A stretch of DNA of 64,000 bases from Methylocystis sp. H62 (GTDB lineage: Bacteria > Pseudomonadota > Alphaproteobacteria > Rhizobiales > Beijerinckiaceae). Positions 53,879-62,208 of the stretch are shown one piece after another. The notes below the pieces were generated by a model. It saw nothing but the letters and a program-made list of their open reading frames with translations, ran no database searches and was not told the DNA's origin. Where the stretch lies: the NCBI RefSeq assembly GCF_015709515.1, contig NZ_JADNQZ010000053.1, forward strand, positions 1 through 64,000, written 5' to 3'. The first letter of the stretch is position 1; the number at the start of each line of letters is the position of its first letter. The position numbers and the translations under genes are program-made.

Positions 53879-54496
53879 TCACGCGGCCTGCGGCAAGACG
53901 ATCGCAGGCATAGTCGCGGGAATCACGCGCCCCTGCGCGGCCGATAGCGCGCCGTCGACAAGCTCCAAGCCCAGAAAGCGCGCGCGCTCGACCGGTCCCG
54001 GCATGATCAGCCGCTCGGTGAACCGGCGCTCGAAACCAAAGCGCGCATAATAGGGGGCGTCGCCGACGAGCAGCACGGCGCGATGGCCGAAATCGGCGGC
54101 GCGTGCGAGCGACTCGCGAATCAGCGCGCCGCCGACGCCGAGCGAACGCGCCCTCGCCGCCACGGCGAGCGGACCCAGCAGCAGCGCCGCGCGGCCGCCG
54201 GCGAGAACCGGCCAAAGCCGCAGCGTGCCGATGAGCGCGCCGACGCTGTCGGTCGCGACAAGCGCGAGGCCGGGCGCCGGCGCCGATCCGTCGCGCAGCC
54301 GCTGGCAGGTCTTCAAGAACCGCGCGGGACCGAAGGCGTCGTCGAGCAAAGCTTCGCGCGCCGCGACATCGGCGGGCGTTTCTTCGGCGAGCGTAAATGG
54401 ACCGCGCGCCTCCAGGCGCGCATGGGACATGGCGGAGCAGGCGCGCCTGGAGGCGCGCGATCCAGCGTCAAAGTCGTGGTGAGCAAGAAAGGCCAT
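53879..54496 (-). CDS. GNAT family N-acetyltransferase (YhbS-like)
   Basis: The 205-residue protein has the acetyl-CoA loop LLLGPLAVAARARSLGVGGALIRESLARA and VLLVGDAPYYARFGFERRF, as in YhbS. The ATG preceded by GGGAGGAAAG was chosen. An ATG 22 codons in would give the usual YhbS length, and the extra part is built partly by an 18-bp inverted repeat, so the true start is uncertain. Substrate unknown. Confidence 0.85.
   Translation of the reverse strand: MAFLAHHDFDAGSRASRRACSAMSHARLEARGPFTLAEETPADVAAREALLDDAFGPARFLKTCQRLRDGSAPAPGLALVATDSVGALIGTLRLWPVLAGGRAALLLGPLAVAARARSLGVGGALIRESLARAADFGHRAVLLVGDAPYYARFGFERRFTERLIMPGPVERARFLGLELVDGALSAAQGRVIPATMPAIVLPQAA
54404..54458. repeat. 18-bp perfect inverted repeat inside the GNAT gene
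   Basis: Arms gcgcgcctccaggcgcgc (54404-54421) and gcgcgcctggaggcgcgc (54441-54458) with a 19-base spacer. Each arm is itself nearly self-complementary at its ends (GCGCGCC/GGCGCGC). It covers the codons for about residues 13-31. Confidence 0.85.
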
Positions 54497-54583
54497 CTTT
54501 CCTCCCTTAAGAAGGACAAGCGACCCTCGCGCCTGGCGCATGACGCGCCCGCCGATCGGGACTGACAGTAGTGTGAGGCGAAT

Positions 54584-54754
54584 CCTTCTCCCGCTTGCGG
54601 GAGAAGGTGGCCCTCGCTTCAGCGAGGGTCGGATGAGGGCCCTCACCCGTCACGCGTTCCGCGTGACACCCTCTCCCGAACTGAAGTCGGCTATAGCCGA
54701 CTTCAGCGCTATCTGTGCAAACCGGGAACACCCGGTTTGCAGCGGGAGAGGGTG
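54584..54754. repeat. Composite REP-like element with five nested hairpins
   Basis: Hairpins in order: CCTTCTCCCGC/GCGGGAGAAGG (54584-54607), CCCTCGCT/AGCGAGGG (54611-54628), GTCACGCG/CGCGTGAC (54649-54667), a 26-bp perfect palindrome (54681-54706) and GCAAACCGGG/CCCGGTTTGC (54717-54740). The arms CACCCTCTCCCG and CGGGAGAGGGTG (54667-54678, 54743-54754) enclose the last two. It fills the gap between the GNAT and ornithine decarboxylase genes. Confidence 0.9.
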
Positions 54755-54763
54755 AGCGCCGGC

Positions 54764-55909
54764 TCAGATCACATGCGTCTCGAGCGGCGGGAAACCGTTG
54801 AAGCCCACGGCCGAATAGGTCGTCGTATAGGCCCCGGTTCCTTCGATCAGCACTTTCGCGCCGATCTCGAGCGAGATCGGCAGCTGATAGGGCTGCTTCT
54901 CGTAGAGCACGTCGACGCTGTCGCAGCTCGGACCCGCGACGACGCAGGGACTCGTCGGCGCCCCGTCCGCCGGCGTGCGGATCGGATAGCGGATCATCTC
55001 GTCGGTCGTCTCGGCGAGGCCGTTGAACTTGCCGATGTCGAGATAGACCCAGCGAATCTCGCTGTCCTCCTCCGACTTCTTCGAGATCAGCACGACTTCC
55101 GCCTCGATCAGTCCGGCGTTGCCGACCATGCCGCGGCCCGGCTCGATGATCGTCTCCGGAATGCGGTTGCCGAAATGCTTCGACAGCGCGCGGAAGATCG
55201 CATTGCCATATTGCTTCACCGCCGGCACGTTCTTGAGATATTTCGTCGGGAAGCCGCCGCCGAGATTGACCATCTGCAGATTGATTCCGCGCTCCGCGAG
55301 TTCGCGGAAGATCGCCGACGCGGACTTCAGCGCCGCGTCCCACATGCGCGGATTCGTCTGCTGCGAGCCGACATGGAAGGAAACGCCATAGGCGTTGAGG
55401 CCCAGCCGGTGCGCATGCTCCAGAACGCCGGTCGCCATCTCGGGCGCGCAGCCGAATTTGCGCGACAAGGGCCATTCGGCGCCCGAGCCGTCGCAGAGAA
55501 TGCGGCAGAACACCTTGGAGCCGGGCGCGACGCGCGCGATCTTCTCGACTTCCGCCTCGCAGTCGACCGCGAAGAGCCGCACGCCAAGCGCATAGGCGCG
55601 CGCGACGTCACGCTCCTTCTTGATCGTATTGCCGAAGCTGATGCGGTCGGCCGACGCGCCCGCGGCGAGGACCTGCTCGATTTCGACGACGGACGCCGTG
55701 TCGAAGCACGAGCCGAGCGACGCGAGGAGCGAGAGCACTTCCGGGGCCGGATTGGCTTTCACCGCATAGAAGACGCGCGTATCCGGCAACGCCCTGGCGA
55801 AGCCGACATAGTTTTCACGCACGACGTCGAGATCGACGACGAGGCAAGGTCCGTTGTCGCGCCCGTTGCGTCGGCGCTCGGCGAGGAAATCGAGAATACG
55901 GTCGGTCAT
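54764..55909 (-). CDS. Ornithine/lysine decarboxylase, alanine-racemase fold
   Basis: The 381-residue PLP enzyme makes putrescine from ornithine. The PLP lysine lies in FYAVKANPAPEVL, the FGNTIKKERD and EPGRGMVGNAG phosphate contacts are conserved, the SFHVGSQQ loop is present, and the catalytic Cys is in AGPSCDSVDVLYE. It belongs to the fold III family like eukaryotic ODC. The frame extends upstream but MTDRILDFLAERR is the family start. A long structured leader precedes it, so putrescine-dependent control is likely. Confidence 0.93.
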   Translation of the reverse strand: MTDRILDFLAERRRNGRDNGPCLVVDLDVVRENYVGFARALPDTRVFYAVKANPAPEVLSLLASLGSCFDTASVVEIEQVLAAGASADRISFGNTIKKERDVARAYALGVRLFAVDCEAEVEKIARVAPGSKVFCRILCDGSGAEWPLSRKFGCAPEMATGVLEHAHRLGLNAYGVSFHVGSQQTNPRMWDAALKSASAIFRELAERGINLQMVNLGGGFPTKYLKNVPAVKQYGNAIFRALSKHFGNRIPETIIEPGRGMVGNAGLIEAEVVLISKKSEEDSEIRWVYLDIGKFNGLAETTDEMIRYPIRTPADGAPTSPCVVAGPSCDSVDVLYEKQPYQLPISLEIGAKVLIEGTGAYTTTYSAVGFNGFPPLETHVI

Positions 55910-55949
55910 TGTGGCCCCCTTGCGCGGCGAACCGCGCCCAGATCGTTGA

Positions 55950-56400
55950 GCGTCAACGGACACGCCGCTCCGTTCGCCCGCGCGCGATGGAGACGCGACG
56001 AACGTTGGGTTTAGCTGTCCAAGGCCGCGCGAGCGCAAGCGCTCACACGGCTGGTTGATGCGCCGTTGACTGGACCGATGCGAAATGATGCACGCCTGAG
56101 CGCGCACGCTTCCGCGGGTACAGCCATCGATTGGAAAGGGAGAATCCCGATCCGCACGCCCGGCAAGAAAGACAAGCCTCTTCGGTACGCCGACCTTTGG
56201 AGGGTCGACAGAGACGAAAAAGCCCGGTCCGTCGTTGCTTTAAGTCGCGATCCTCCGCAGAGACGGAGTTCGCCGGTTCGCCTCCGGCTGCCGGTTTTAC
56301 GCTGGCGGTTGACCGGCCTCTTGTCCGGATCCCCGCCTACCGACACACGACCACAGGCACGTGCGATTTGGGCAAGGACTTAGATACGCGCTTTTGCCGC
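55950..56400 (-). ncRNA. Candidate speF-type regulatory leader of ornithine decarboxylase
   Basis: The 650-base gap upstream of the decarboxylase has no gene but strong minus-strand hairpins: CGACC/GGTCG (56190-56206), CTCCG/CGGAG (56252-56267) and GGGA/TCCC (56138-56148). From position, size and local sequence I think it matches the alphaproteobacterial speF leader (Rfam RF00518); this is from memory. A short open frame of 38 codons begins ATGGCTGTACCC and ends CTTGGACAGCTAA within it, as some speF leaders carry a uORF. The right end of the RNA is uncertain. Confidence 0.5.
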
Positions 56401-56560
56401 TGTGACAAGCGGTTTTTGCCCCATGCGATTATTTTTTCAGCGGGTGATGCATCTTGGTCGCGCGAGCCCGCGTCGAGCCGCCGGCTTCTTGCGCAAGCGA
56501 GACGATGGGGCTAGAGCAGCAGTCAAATCGTGAAGGAAAGACCTTGGTTCGGACGCGGGA

Positions 56561-58129
56561 ATGACGCGAATAACACGGCGCCAATTCGCCGGGGCGCTCT
56601 CTGCAACAGGCGCGCAATTTGCGCTCAAAGTCCCGGCGCTGGCGGCCTCAGACGTTCCCAAGCCGCGGTTCGGCTTTGAGAACGTCGTGCAGCGGGCGCA
56701 CGACCTGGCGCTGGCGCCGTTCGACACTGCGGTTCCGCCGCGTCTGCCGGATCCCTTCGACGCTTTGGATTTCGACACATGGCGAGGGATTCGCTTCAAG
56801 CGCGAACATGATATTTTTGCGGGCGCGGACGGCGGCTTCCGGCTAGAGACGTTCCATCTCGGCTTTCTCTATCGTCGCCCGATGACGGTGAATATGATCC
56901 GCGACGGCATCGCGACGCCGATCCCCTATTCGCCGGCGCTCTTCGACTATGGCCGCCTCAAGGTCGAAAAGGCTCCCCCCGTCAACACCGGCTTCGCCGG
57001 CTTTCGCCTGCATTTCCCGGTCAACGAGCCTCATGTGCACGATGAGGTGATCTCCTTCCTCGGCGCGAGCTATTTCCGCTTTCTCGGCCGCGATCAGAAA
57101 TATGGGCTTTCCGCGCGAGCGCTTTGCGTCGAGACCGGCTCCGAGCACGAGAGCTTTCCGTTCTTCCGTGAATTCTGGATCGAAACGCCGGAGAAAGGCA
57201 GCAATCACGCGACGCTCTATGCGCTGCTCGACGGCGAGGCTGCGACAGGAGCCTTCAGATTCGATCTCTTCGCTGGACAGGAGAGCGCGCTCGAAATCCA
57301 GGCGACGCTTTTCCCGCGGCGCGCGGGGATGAAGCTCGGCCTCGCGCCGCTCACGTCGATGTATCTGACCGGCGAAAACGACCGGGACGTGCGCGACGGC
57401 TTTCGCACCGAATTGCACGATTCCGACGGGCTCTTGATCCGCACCGGCGCCGGCGAATGGTTATGGCGCCCGCTCACCAATCCTCCGCGAACGCGGATCT
57501 CGTCCTTTCTCGACAACAACAATCGCGGCTTTGGGCTGCTGCAGCGCGACAGAACGTTCGAATCCTATCAGGATCTTGATCTCGCCTATGAAAACCGCCC
57601 GAGCTATTTCGTCGAACCTGTCGGCGACTGGGGCGAAGGCCGCGTCGAACTGCTCGAACTGCCGACGCGTGACGAAACCAACGACAATATCGTTGCGAGC
57701 TGGACGCCGGCGAAGTCGCCTGAGCCCGGCGCGCCCTTCGTTTACGCCTATCGTATCACCGCCGGACTCGACATGCCGCAGCTCGCGCCCAACGGCATGG
57801 TCGTCAACACCTTCGAGGCGCCGGCGCGGGCGCTTGGCTCGGCCGAGCCCCTCGATCCCGCCGCACATCGTTTCATCGTCGATTTCGCCGGCGGCGACCT
57901 CGCCTATTACGTGGCCGATCCGGGTCAGGTCGAAGCGGTGGCGACGACGAACGCCGGGCGCGTGTTGCGCGCCAGCGTCGCCGCCAACGTGCATATCGGC
58001 GGACTGCGGGCGCTCTTCGACGTTTCGGTGCAGCCGGGCCAGACCGCCGATCTTCGGCTGTTTTTACGCGCGCATGGGCGCACGCTCACCGAGACCTGGA
58101 CCTATCCGTGGACAGCGCCGGCGGCGTGA
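56561..58129 (+). CDS. Periplasmic glucan biosynthesis protein OpgG/OpgD-like
   Basis: The 522-residue secreted protein starts with a twin-arginine signal (TRITRRQFAGALSATG) and cleavage after about residue 28. The mature part begins FGFENVVQRAHDLALAPF, followed by IRFKREHDIFAG, the MdoG opening. The C-terminal half has the beta-sandwich LFDVSVQPGQTADLRLFL. The protein shapes osmoregulated periplasmic glucans. A Tat signal fits OpgD as well as OpgG. No opgH is adjacent; opgC-like lies at 35.5 kb. Confidence 0.92.
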   Translation: MTRITRRQFAGALSATGAQFALKVPALAASDVPKPRFGFENVVQRAHDLALAPFDTAVPPRLPDPFDALDFDTWRGIRFKREHDIFAGADGGFRLETFHLGFLYRRPMTVNMIRDGIATPIPYSPALFDYGRLKVEKAPPVNTGFAGFRLHFPVNEPHVHDEVISFLGASYFRFLGRDQKYGLSARALCVETGSEHESFPFFREFWIETPEKGSNHATLYALLDGEAATGAFRFDLFAGQESALEIQATLFPRRAGMKLGLAPLTSMYLTGENDRDVRDGFRTELHDSDGLLIRTGAGEWLWRPLTNPPRTRISSFLDNNNRGFGLLQRDRTFESYQDLDLAYENRPSYFVEPVGDWGEGRVELLELPTRDETNDNIVASWTPAKSPEPGAPFVYAYRITAGLDMPQLAPNGMVVNTFEAPARALGSAEPLDPAAHRFIVDFAGGDLAYYVADPGQVEAVATTNAGRVLRASVAANVHIGGLRALFDVSVQPGQTADLRLFLRAHGRTLTETWTYPWTAPAA

Positions 58130-58132
58130 CGC

Positions 58133-58948
58133 TCAGTCGTCCATGCTCTTGAGCCGCGTCAGATCGAACGCCTCGACGTCGCGCAACAATTCGATGAAGG
58201 CCGTCGCCCAATAATCCGCCACCGCTTCGCCTTTCTCGGCGCTGGCTTTCGACGCGTCGCCCATGGCGCCCGCAGGCGAGAGATCCTGCGCCATCCAGCC
58301 GAACCCCGCGGGGCGGTCGGCGCGTAGCCAGGCGAAATCGCGCTCGAAGTCGAGCGTCGCCGGCGGGAAGTTTTTGGCGCGCGCCATGTCGACGAGGTCC
58401 GGCCTGAAGGCGAGCATGAGCGACGTTTCGATTTCGCCGCCATGAATTCCGTGGCGCAGCTCCGCCGCAGAGAACAGTCCATCGGGATAGCCGAAACGCG
58501 CCCAGGAGACGATGACCGCCAGCGCGCCGAAACGGGCGCGCAGATCCAGCGCCGCCTGCGAAATGAGCGCGGAATTGCCGCCATGCGAATTGAGGAGCGC
58601 CAGCTTTTTCACGCCGGTGCGCAGGACGCCCTCGGCGATCTCGGCGAGGACGCGCGAGGCGGTCTCATTCGTCAGCGTCAGCGTGCCCGGGAAGTCGCGA
58701 TGCTCGGTCGAGACGCCGACGCTCTGGATCGGCAGAAAGACCGCTTCGAGATCTTCGGGCAGGCGCGCCGCGACTAGATCAATGCATCCTTCCATGATCA
58801 TAGCGTCGACGCCGAGCGGCAGATGCGGCCCGTGCTGCTCCACCGCCGCGATCGGCAGAACGGCGATGACGCGCGACATGTCATGCGCGCGCATATCGCG
58901 CATCGAGAGCTCGGACCAGAAGGGCGACGGCAGCATGGCGCGCAGCAT
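58133..58948 (-). CDS. Creatininase family amidohydrolase
   Basis: The 271-residue protein has the creatininase metal site: Glu/His in VLPIAAVEQHGPHLPLGVDAMI, STEHRDFPGTLTLT, and LALLNSHGGNSAL, then GIHGGEIETSLMLA with further ligands. The family covers creatininase, the mycofactocin peptidase MftE and formamide hydrolases in riboflavin/F420 pathways; no cluster genes point to one. Start choice 58948 or 58936. It converges on the glucan gene with three bases between stops. Confidence 0.88.
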   Translation of the reverse strand: MLRAMLPSPFWSELSMRDMRAHDMSRVIAVLPIAAVEQHGPHLPLGVDAMIMEGCIDLVAARLPEDLEAVFLPIQSVGVSTEHRDFPGTLTLTNETASRVLAEIAEGVLRTGVKKLALLNSHGGNSALISQAALDLRARFGALAVIVSWARFGYPDGLFSAAELRHGIHGGEIETSLMLAFRPDLVDMARAKNFPPATLDFERDFAWLRADRPAGFGWMAQDLSPAGAMGDASKASAEKGEAVADYWATAFIELLRDVEAFDLTRLKSMDD

Positions 58949-59005
58949 ATGCGTCTTGCCTCCCGAGGGGAATGCGGCGCGCCCAACGGAACGCCTTAAT
59001 GTTCG

Positions 59006-60190
59006 TCAGAGTCCCGTCAGTTTCATGAAGAGCTTTTGAGCCATCTCGGCGACAGGATATTTGAACAAGAAGAGTGGCGGCATCGGCAGCAGCGCCGCGG
59101 CGAGAATGATCGCCAGCAGGCGAATGCTGACAGGCGCCAGGCGCATATTTCGCACAACGCCGACGCTATTGCCGAGATCGGCAAGCGATTGCAAGTCCGG
59201 CGTCCCCAGCAAAGGCTCTCGGTCAGGAGACGCTTCGCCAAACCATTTGCGCTCGAAATCCTCGACGTATCGCGCCGCAAGCACCGTGTAGTCGCGCAGT
59301 CCCCTTTCTCTGCATTCCATCAGCTTGAAGGCGAAGAAACAGGGCGGACCGAGAAACAGCACGATGTCGAGGATCACAATGATGGCCGTCGCCAGATAGA
59401 TCGGGTCAAAAGACGCGCCCGCCGACATTTCCTCGGCGAAACCGGCGGCGACGAGCAGTGAGATGGCGAACGCCAGAGGCGCCAAATGGTTTTGGACGAC
59501 TTCGAGATATCCGAGGCCCCCAACGCCGTCGGGATGCGTCGGCGTCAAGTGAAGCTCCATTCGGGCCAAGCGCCAAAGGAAACGCCACCAGAGCGCGAGT
59601 CGCCAAACCCAACGAAACGCCAGAAAGCGAAACAGCGGCAGACAGACCATCCAGTACCACAAACCGGCAAGCGGCATGAGGGCCAAGGCGCGGCCCGATT
59701 CGGGCGACGCGGTCTTTCCAGACAGATGAAGCTGCGCCGCGAAAAGAAACATCAGCACTGTCGCCGCGAGCGAGGTCGCATCCGGAATCCAGGAATTGCT
59801 CCAGCGGGCGAGGCTGCGAACTTCAGCCTGCAAGGCGGGAAAAGCCGCTTTCGACGCCACGCCGGAACGCAACAAGGTCGAGAGAAACTCCCGCGCTTGC
59901 CGATCAAACGTGGTTTCGCAAAAAAACAGCAGCGGAATGACCGCCAGCAACCGAATGTGCCCGCCGATGACCGAGAGCGTAAAGAACTTCCCGCGATCGC
60001 CTTCAAGCGCCGCCAAGGCGACGAGGACGATCCAGGGGACCAGCCCGAGGGCGATCCCGAGGGGGAGCGTATTCGGCCCCGGACGGACGAGGCCAAGCCG
60101 CCGTCCGAGCCTGTGAAGGGGGCCGCCAAGAAGCGAGAATTCGCTGAGCAGGTCGTCGGCGATGTGCGGGCTCGTGGCGGATTGGCTCAT
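59006..60190 (-). CDS. Polytopic membrane protein of unknown function
   Basis: The 394-residue protein has about six to eight membrane segments, such as ALGLVPWIVLVALAAL, LLAVIPLLFFCE, LMPLAGLWYWMVCLPLFRFLAFRWVW and LLAIILAAALLPMPPLFLF. A cytosolic stretch MELHLTPTHPDGVGGLGYLE between is well marked and probably conserved. No family recognised. MSQSATSPHIADD was chosen as start. It diverges from the DUF411 gene. Confidence 0.78.
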   Translation of the reverse strand: MSQSATSPHIADDLLSEFSLLGGPLHRLGRRLGLVRPGPNTLPLGIALGLVPWIVLVALAALEGDRGKFFTLSVIGGHIRLLAVIPLLFFCETTFDRQAREFLSTLLRSGVASKAAFPALQAEVRSLARWSNSWIPDATSLAATVLMFLFAAQLHLSGKTASPESGRALALMPLAGLWYWMVCLPLFRFLAFRWVWRLALWWRFLWRLARMELHLTPTHPDGVGGLGYLEVVQNHLAPLAFAISLLVAAGFAEEMSAGASFDPIYLATAIIVILDIVLFLGPPCFFAFKLMECRERGLRDYTVLAARYVEDFERKWFGEASPDREPLLGTPDLQSLADLGNSVGVVRNMRLAPVSIRLLAIILAAALLPMPPLFLFKYPVAEMAQKLFMKLTGL

Positions 60191-60357
60191 GCACCCCTTC
60201 CGATGGTAAGCGCTGGGTTCGTTCGGGCGACGTCTTGCCGCTTTTGCCGGCGACAACGACATACTACCGCAAGCGACTTCGCGCGAATGCCATTCCGACG
60301 ATGCATCCGAATTCGGAGCGGGCGCGCATGGAGCGCGCGAGACAAGGATCGACGCTC

Positions 60358-60828
60358 ATGGCCAATAACCTCTTCACCCGACGCGAGACGCTGCGGCTTG
60401 CCGCCGTCGCGGCGCTTATCCCCGGATGGGCGCGCGCCGAAGACGCGACGAAGGTCGTAATGCATAAAAGCCCGACATGCGGGTGCTGCGGCGCGTGGAG
60501 CGCGCGCATGCGCGAGGCCGGCTTCATCGTCGAGGAGATCGTCGAAGCCGATATGCCGTCGGTGAAGAAGCGCCTCGGCGTGCCTGAGCCGCTGTCCTCC
60601 TGCCACACGGCCGAGATCGACGGCTACATCGTCGAAGGCCATGTTCCCCCGCAGGCGGTCGCGCGGCTCTTGAAGGAGCGGCCGGACGCCGTCGGCCTCG
60701 CCGCGCCGGGCATGCCGGCGGGATCGCCCGGCATGGAGGGCGGCGCAGCGGAGGTCTACAGGCTGTATTTGTTCGATGCTTCCGGGGCGCGCCCGTTTGG
60801 CGACTGGCGGGGCGACAAGCCCGTCTGA
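60358..60828 (+). CDS. DUF411 family metal-binding protein, secreted
   Basis: The 156-residue product has a Tat-like signal (TRRETLRLAAVAALIPGWARA) and a thioredoxin-like DUF411 core: VMHKSPTCGCCGAWSARM near the N-terminus, SCHTAEIDGYIVEGHVP, and the C-terminal FGDWRGD. The CGCC pair probably binds copper or other soft metal in the periplasm. The ATG before MANNLFTRR was chosen; longer frames lack a signal. Its last 73 bases overlap the convergent flavoprotein gene. Confidence 0.87.
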   Translation: MANNLFTRRETLRLAAVAALIPGWARAEDATKVVMHKSPTCGCCGAWSARMREAGFIVEEIVEADMPSVKKRLGVPEPLSSCHTAEIDGYIVEGHVPPQAVARLLKERPDAVGLAAPGMPAGSPGMEGGAAEVYRLYLFDASGARPFGDWRGDKPV

Positions 60829-62132
60829 CCGGGCTCGGACGGCGCGACCGATTGATCTGGCGAAAGGCCGAGATAGCGGGCGGCCCCGCGTCCCGCCGCC
60901 AGTCCGGTGGAAAAGGCCGCCTGCAGCAGATAACCGCCCGTCGGCGCGTCATAGTCGAGCATCTCGCCCGCGACGAAAACGCCCGGCAGCTTCTTGAGCA
61001 TCAGATTGTCGTCGAATTCGTCGAAGGAGACGCCGCCGGCGGTTGAGATGGCGCGCTCGAGACCGCCGACGCCTGTGACGGTGAGCGGCGCATTCTTGAT
61101 GAGCCCGGCAAGCGTTTCCGCGTCGCGCGGCAGGCCCTCCCCGCGCCCCTCGCGCAGGAGCCCGATCTCGACTTTCGAGAACCCGGCCTTGCGCAGAAAA
61201 TTTGCATGCGACTGTTTCTGCGGACGCCGCGACAGCTTGCGGGTCAGGCAATCGAGACTGGTGTCGGGCCGCAGATCGATCGACAGCGTCGTCGGGCCGT
61301 GTTTTTGCGTGACGTCGCGCAGCTGCGAGGAGAGCGCGTAAACCGGCCCGCCTTCGAGTCCGGCGCGCGTGACGACGACATCGCCGCGCGCCGTAGACGC
61401 GCCATGGCGCAGCAACGCCGTCTTGATCGGCTGGCCTTCGAAATCGTCGCGAAAGATCGCGCTCCACTCGATCAGCGCGCCGCTGTTGGCGGCGACGAGC
61501 GGCGTGACGCGCACGCCTTGCGCGCCCAGCCGCGCCGCCCAGGCGCCGTCGGAGCCGAGCCGCGGCCAGGAGGCGCCGCCGAGCGCGAGCACCAGGGCGT
61601 CGACCTTGCGGGTGAATTCGCCATCCGGGCCGACGAGGCGCAGCGCCCCCGATTCGGCGAAACCCGCGAAGTCGTGGCGGGTCACGATCGTGACGCCAAG
61701 CCGCGTCAGCCGCCGCAGCCAGGCGCGCAGCAGCGGCGAGGCCTTGAAACTTGCCGGAAAAACCCGGCCGCTGGAGCCGACGAAGGTCGTCTCGCCAAGC
61801 TCGGCGCAGAAGTCGCGCAGCGCCTGCGGCGGCCAGGCGCGGATGAACGGCGCGATCCTCGCGGCCCCCGCGCCATAGCGCGAGATGAAACGCTCGAGGC
61901 CTTCGCTATGGGTGATGTTGAGCCCGCCCCGCCCCGCCATCAGGAATTTGCGCGCGGGGCTCGCTTTGTGCTCATAGATAACGACGCGCGCCCCGGCGCG
62001 CGCGAGCGCGTCGGCGGCGAAAAGGCCGGCGGGGCCCGCGCCGATGACGGCGCAGAACGGAGCCTCGGCGTCGCTAATGGAAGAGCCTCCCTTGGGCGGC
62101 GTTTTTCGATGCGCATAATGGCGAAGGTTCAC
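60756..62132 (-). CDS. BaiN/HI0933-type NAD(P)/FAD-dependent oxidoreductase
   Basis: The 458-residue flavoprotein belongs to the branch resembling TIGR03862. The FAD site is VIGAGPAGLFAADALARAGARVVIYE, then FLMAGRGGLNITHSE, VLALGGASWPRLGSDG and near the C-terminus FVAGEMLDYDAPTGGYLLQAAFSTG. The start used is a GTG; the ribosome binding site GGGAGG actually lies further in, seven bases before an ATT-AGC codon pair, so a non-standard ATT start giving 439 residues is possible. It overlaps the DUF411 gene tail to tail. Confidence 0.88.
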   Translation of the reverse strand: MNLRHYAHRKTPPKGGSSISDAEAPFCAVIGAGPAGLFAADALARAGARVVIYEHKASPARKFLMAGRGGLNITHSEGLERFISRYGAGAARIAPFIRAWPPQALRDFCAELGETTFVGSSGRVFPASFKASPLLRAWLRRLTRLGVTIVTRHDFAGFAESGALRLVGPDGEFTRKVDALVLALGGASWPRLGSDGAWAARLGAQGVRVTPLVAANSGALIEWSAIFRDDFEGQPIKTALLRHGASTARGDVVVTRAGLEGGPVYALSSQLRDVTQKHGPTTLSIDLRPDTSLDCLTRKLSRRPQKQSHANFLRKAGFSKVEIGLLREGRGEGLPRDAETLAGLIKNAPLTVTGVGGLERAISTAGGVSFDEFDDNLMLKKLPGVFVAGEMLDYDAPTGGYLLQAAFSTGLAAGRGAARYLGLSPDQSVAPSEPGQTGLSPRQSPNGRAPEASNKYSL

Positions 62133-62208
62133 GCCTCCGCTCGCGCCACGCCCGCGTTTCGGTGGCTCTCATATCATGTGCGCGTCGGCGCGCGGAAAAA
62201 AAGCTGAA

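Noticed and set aside
56066-56514. Small plus-strand frames in the ornithine decarboxylase leader
   Set aside because: No ribosome binding sites and no sensible protein pattern; the region is better explained as a structured minus-strand leader.
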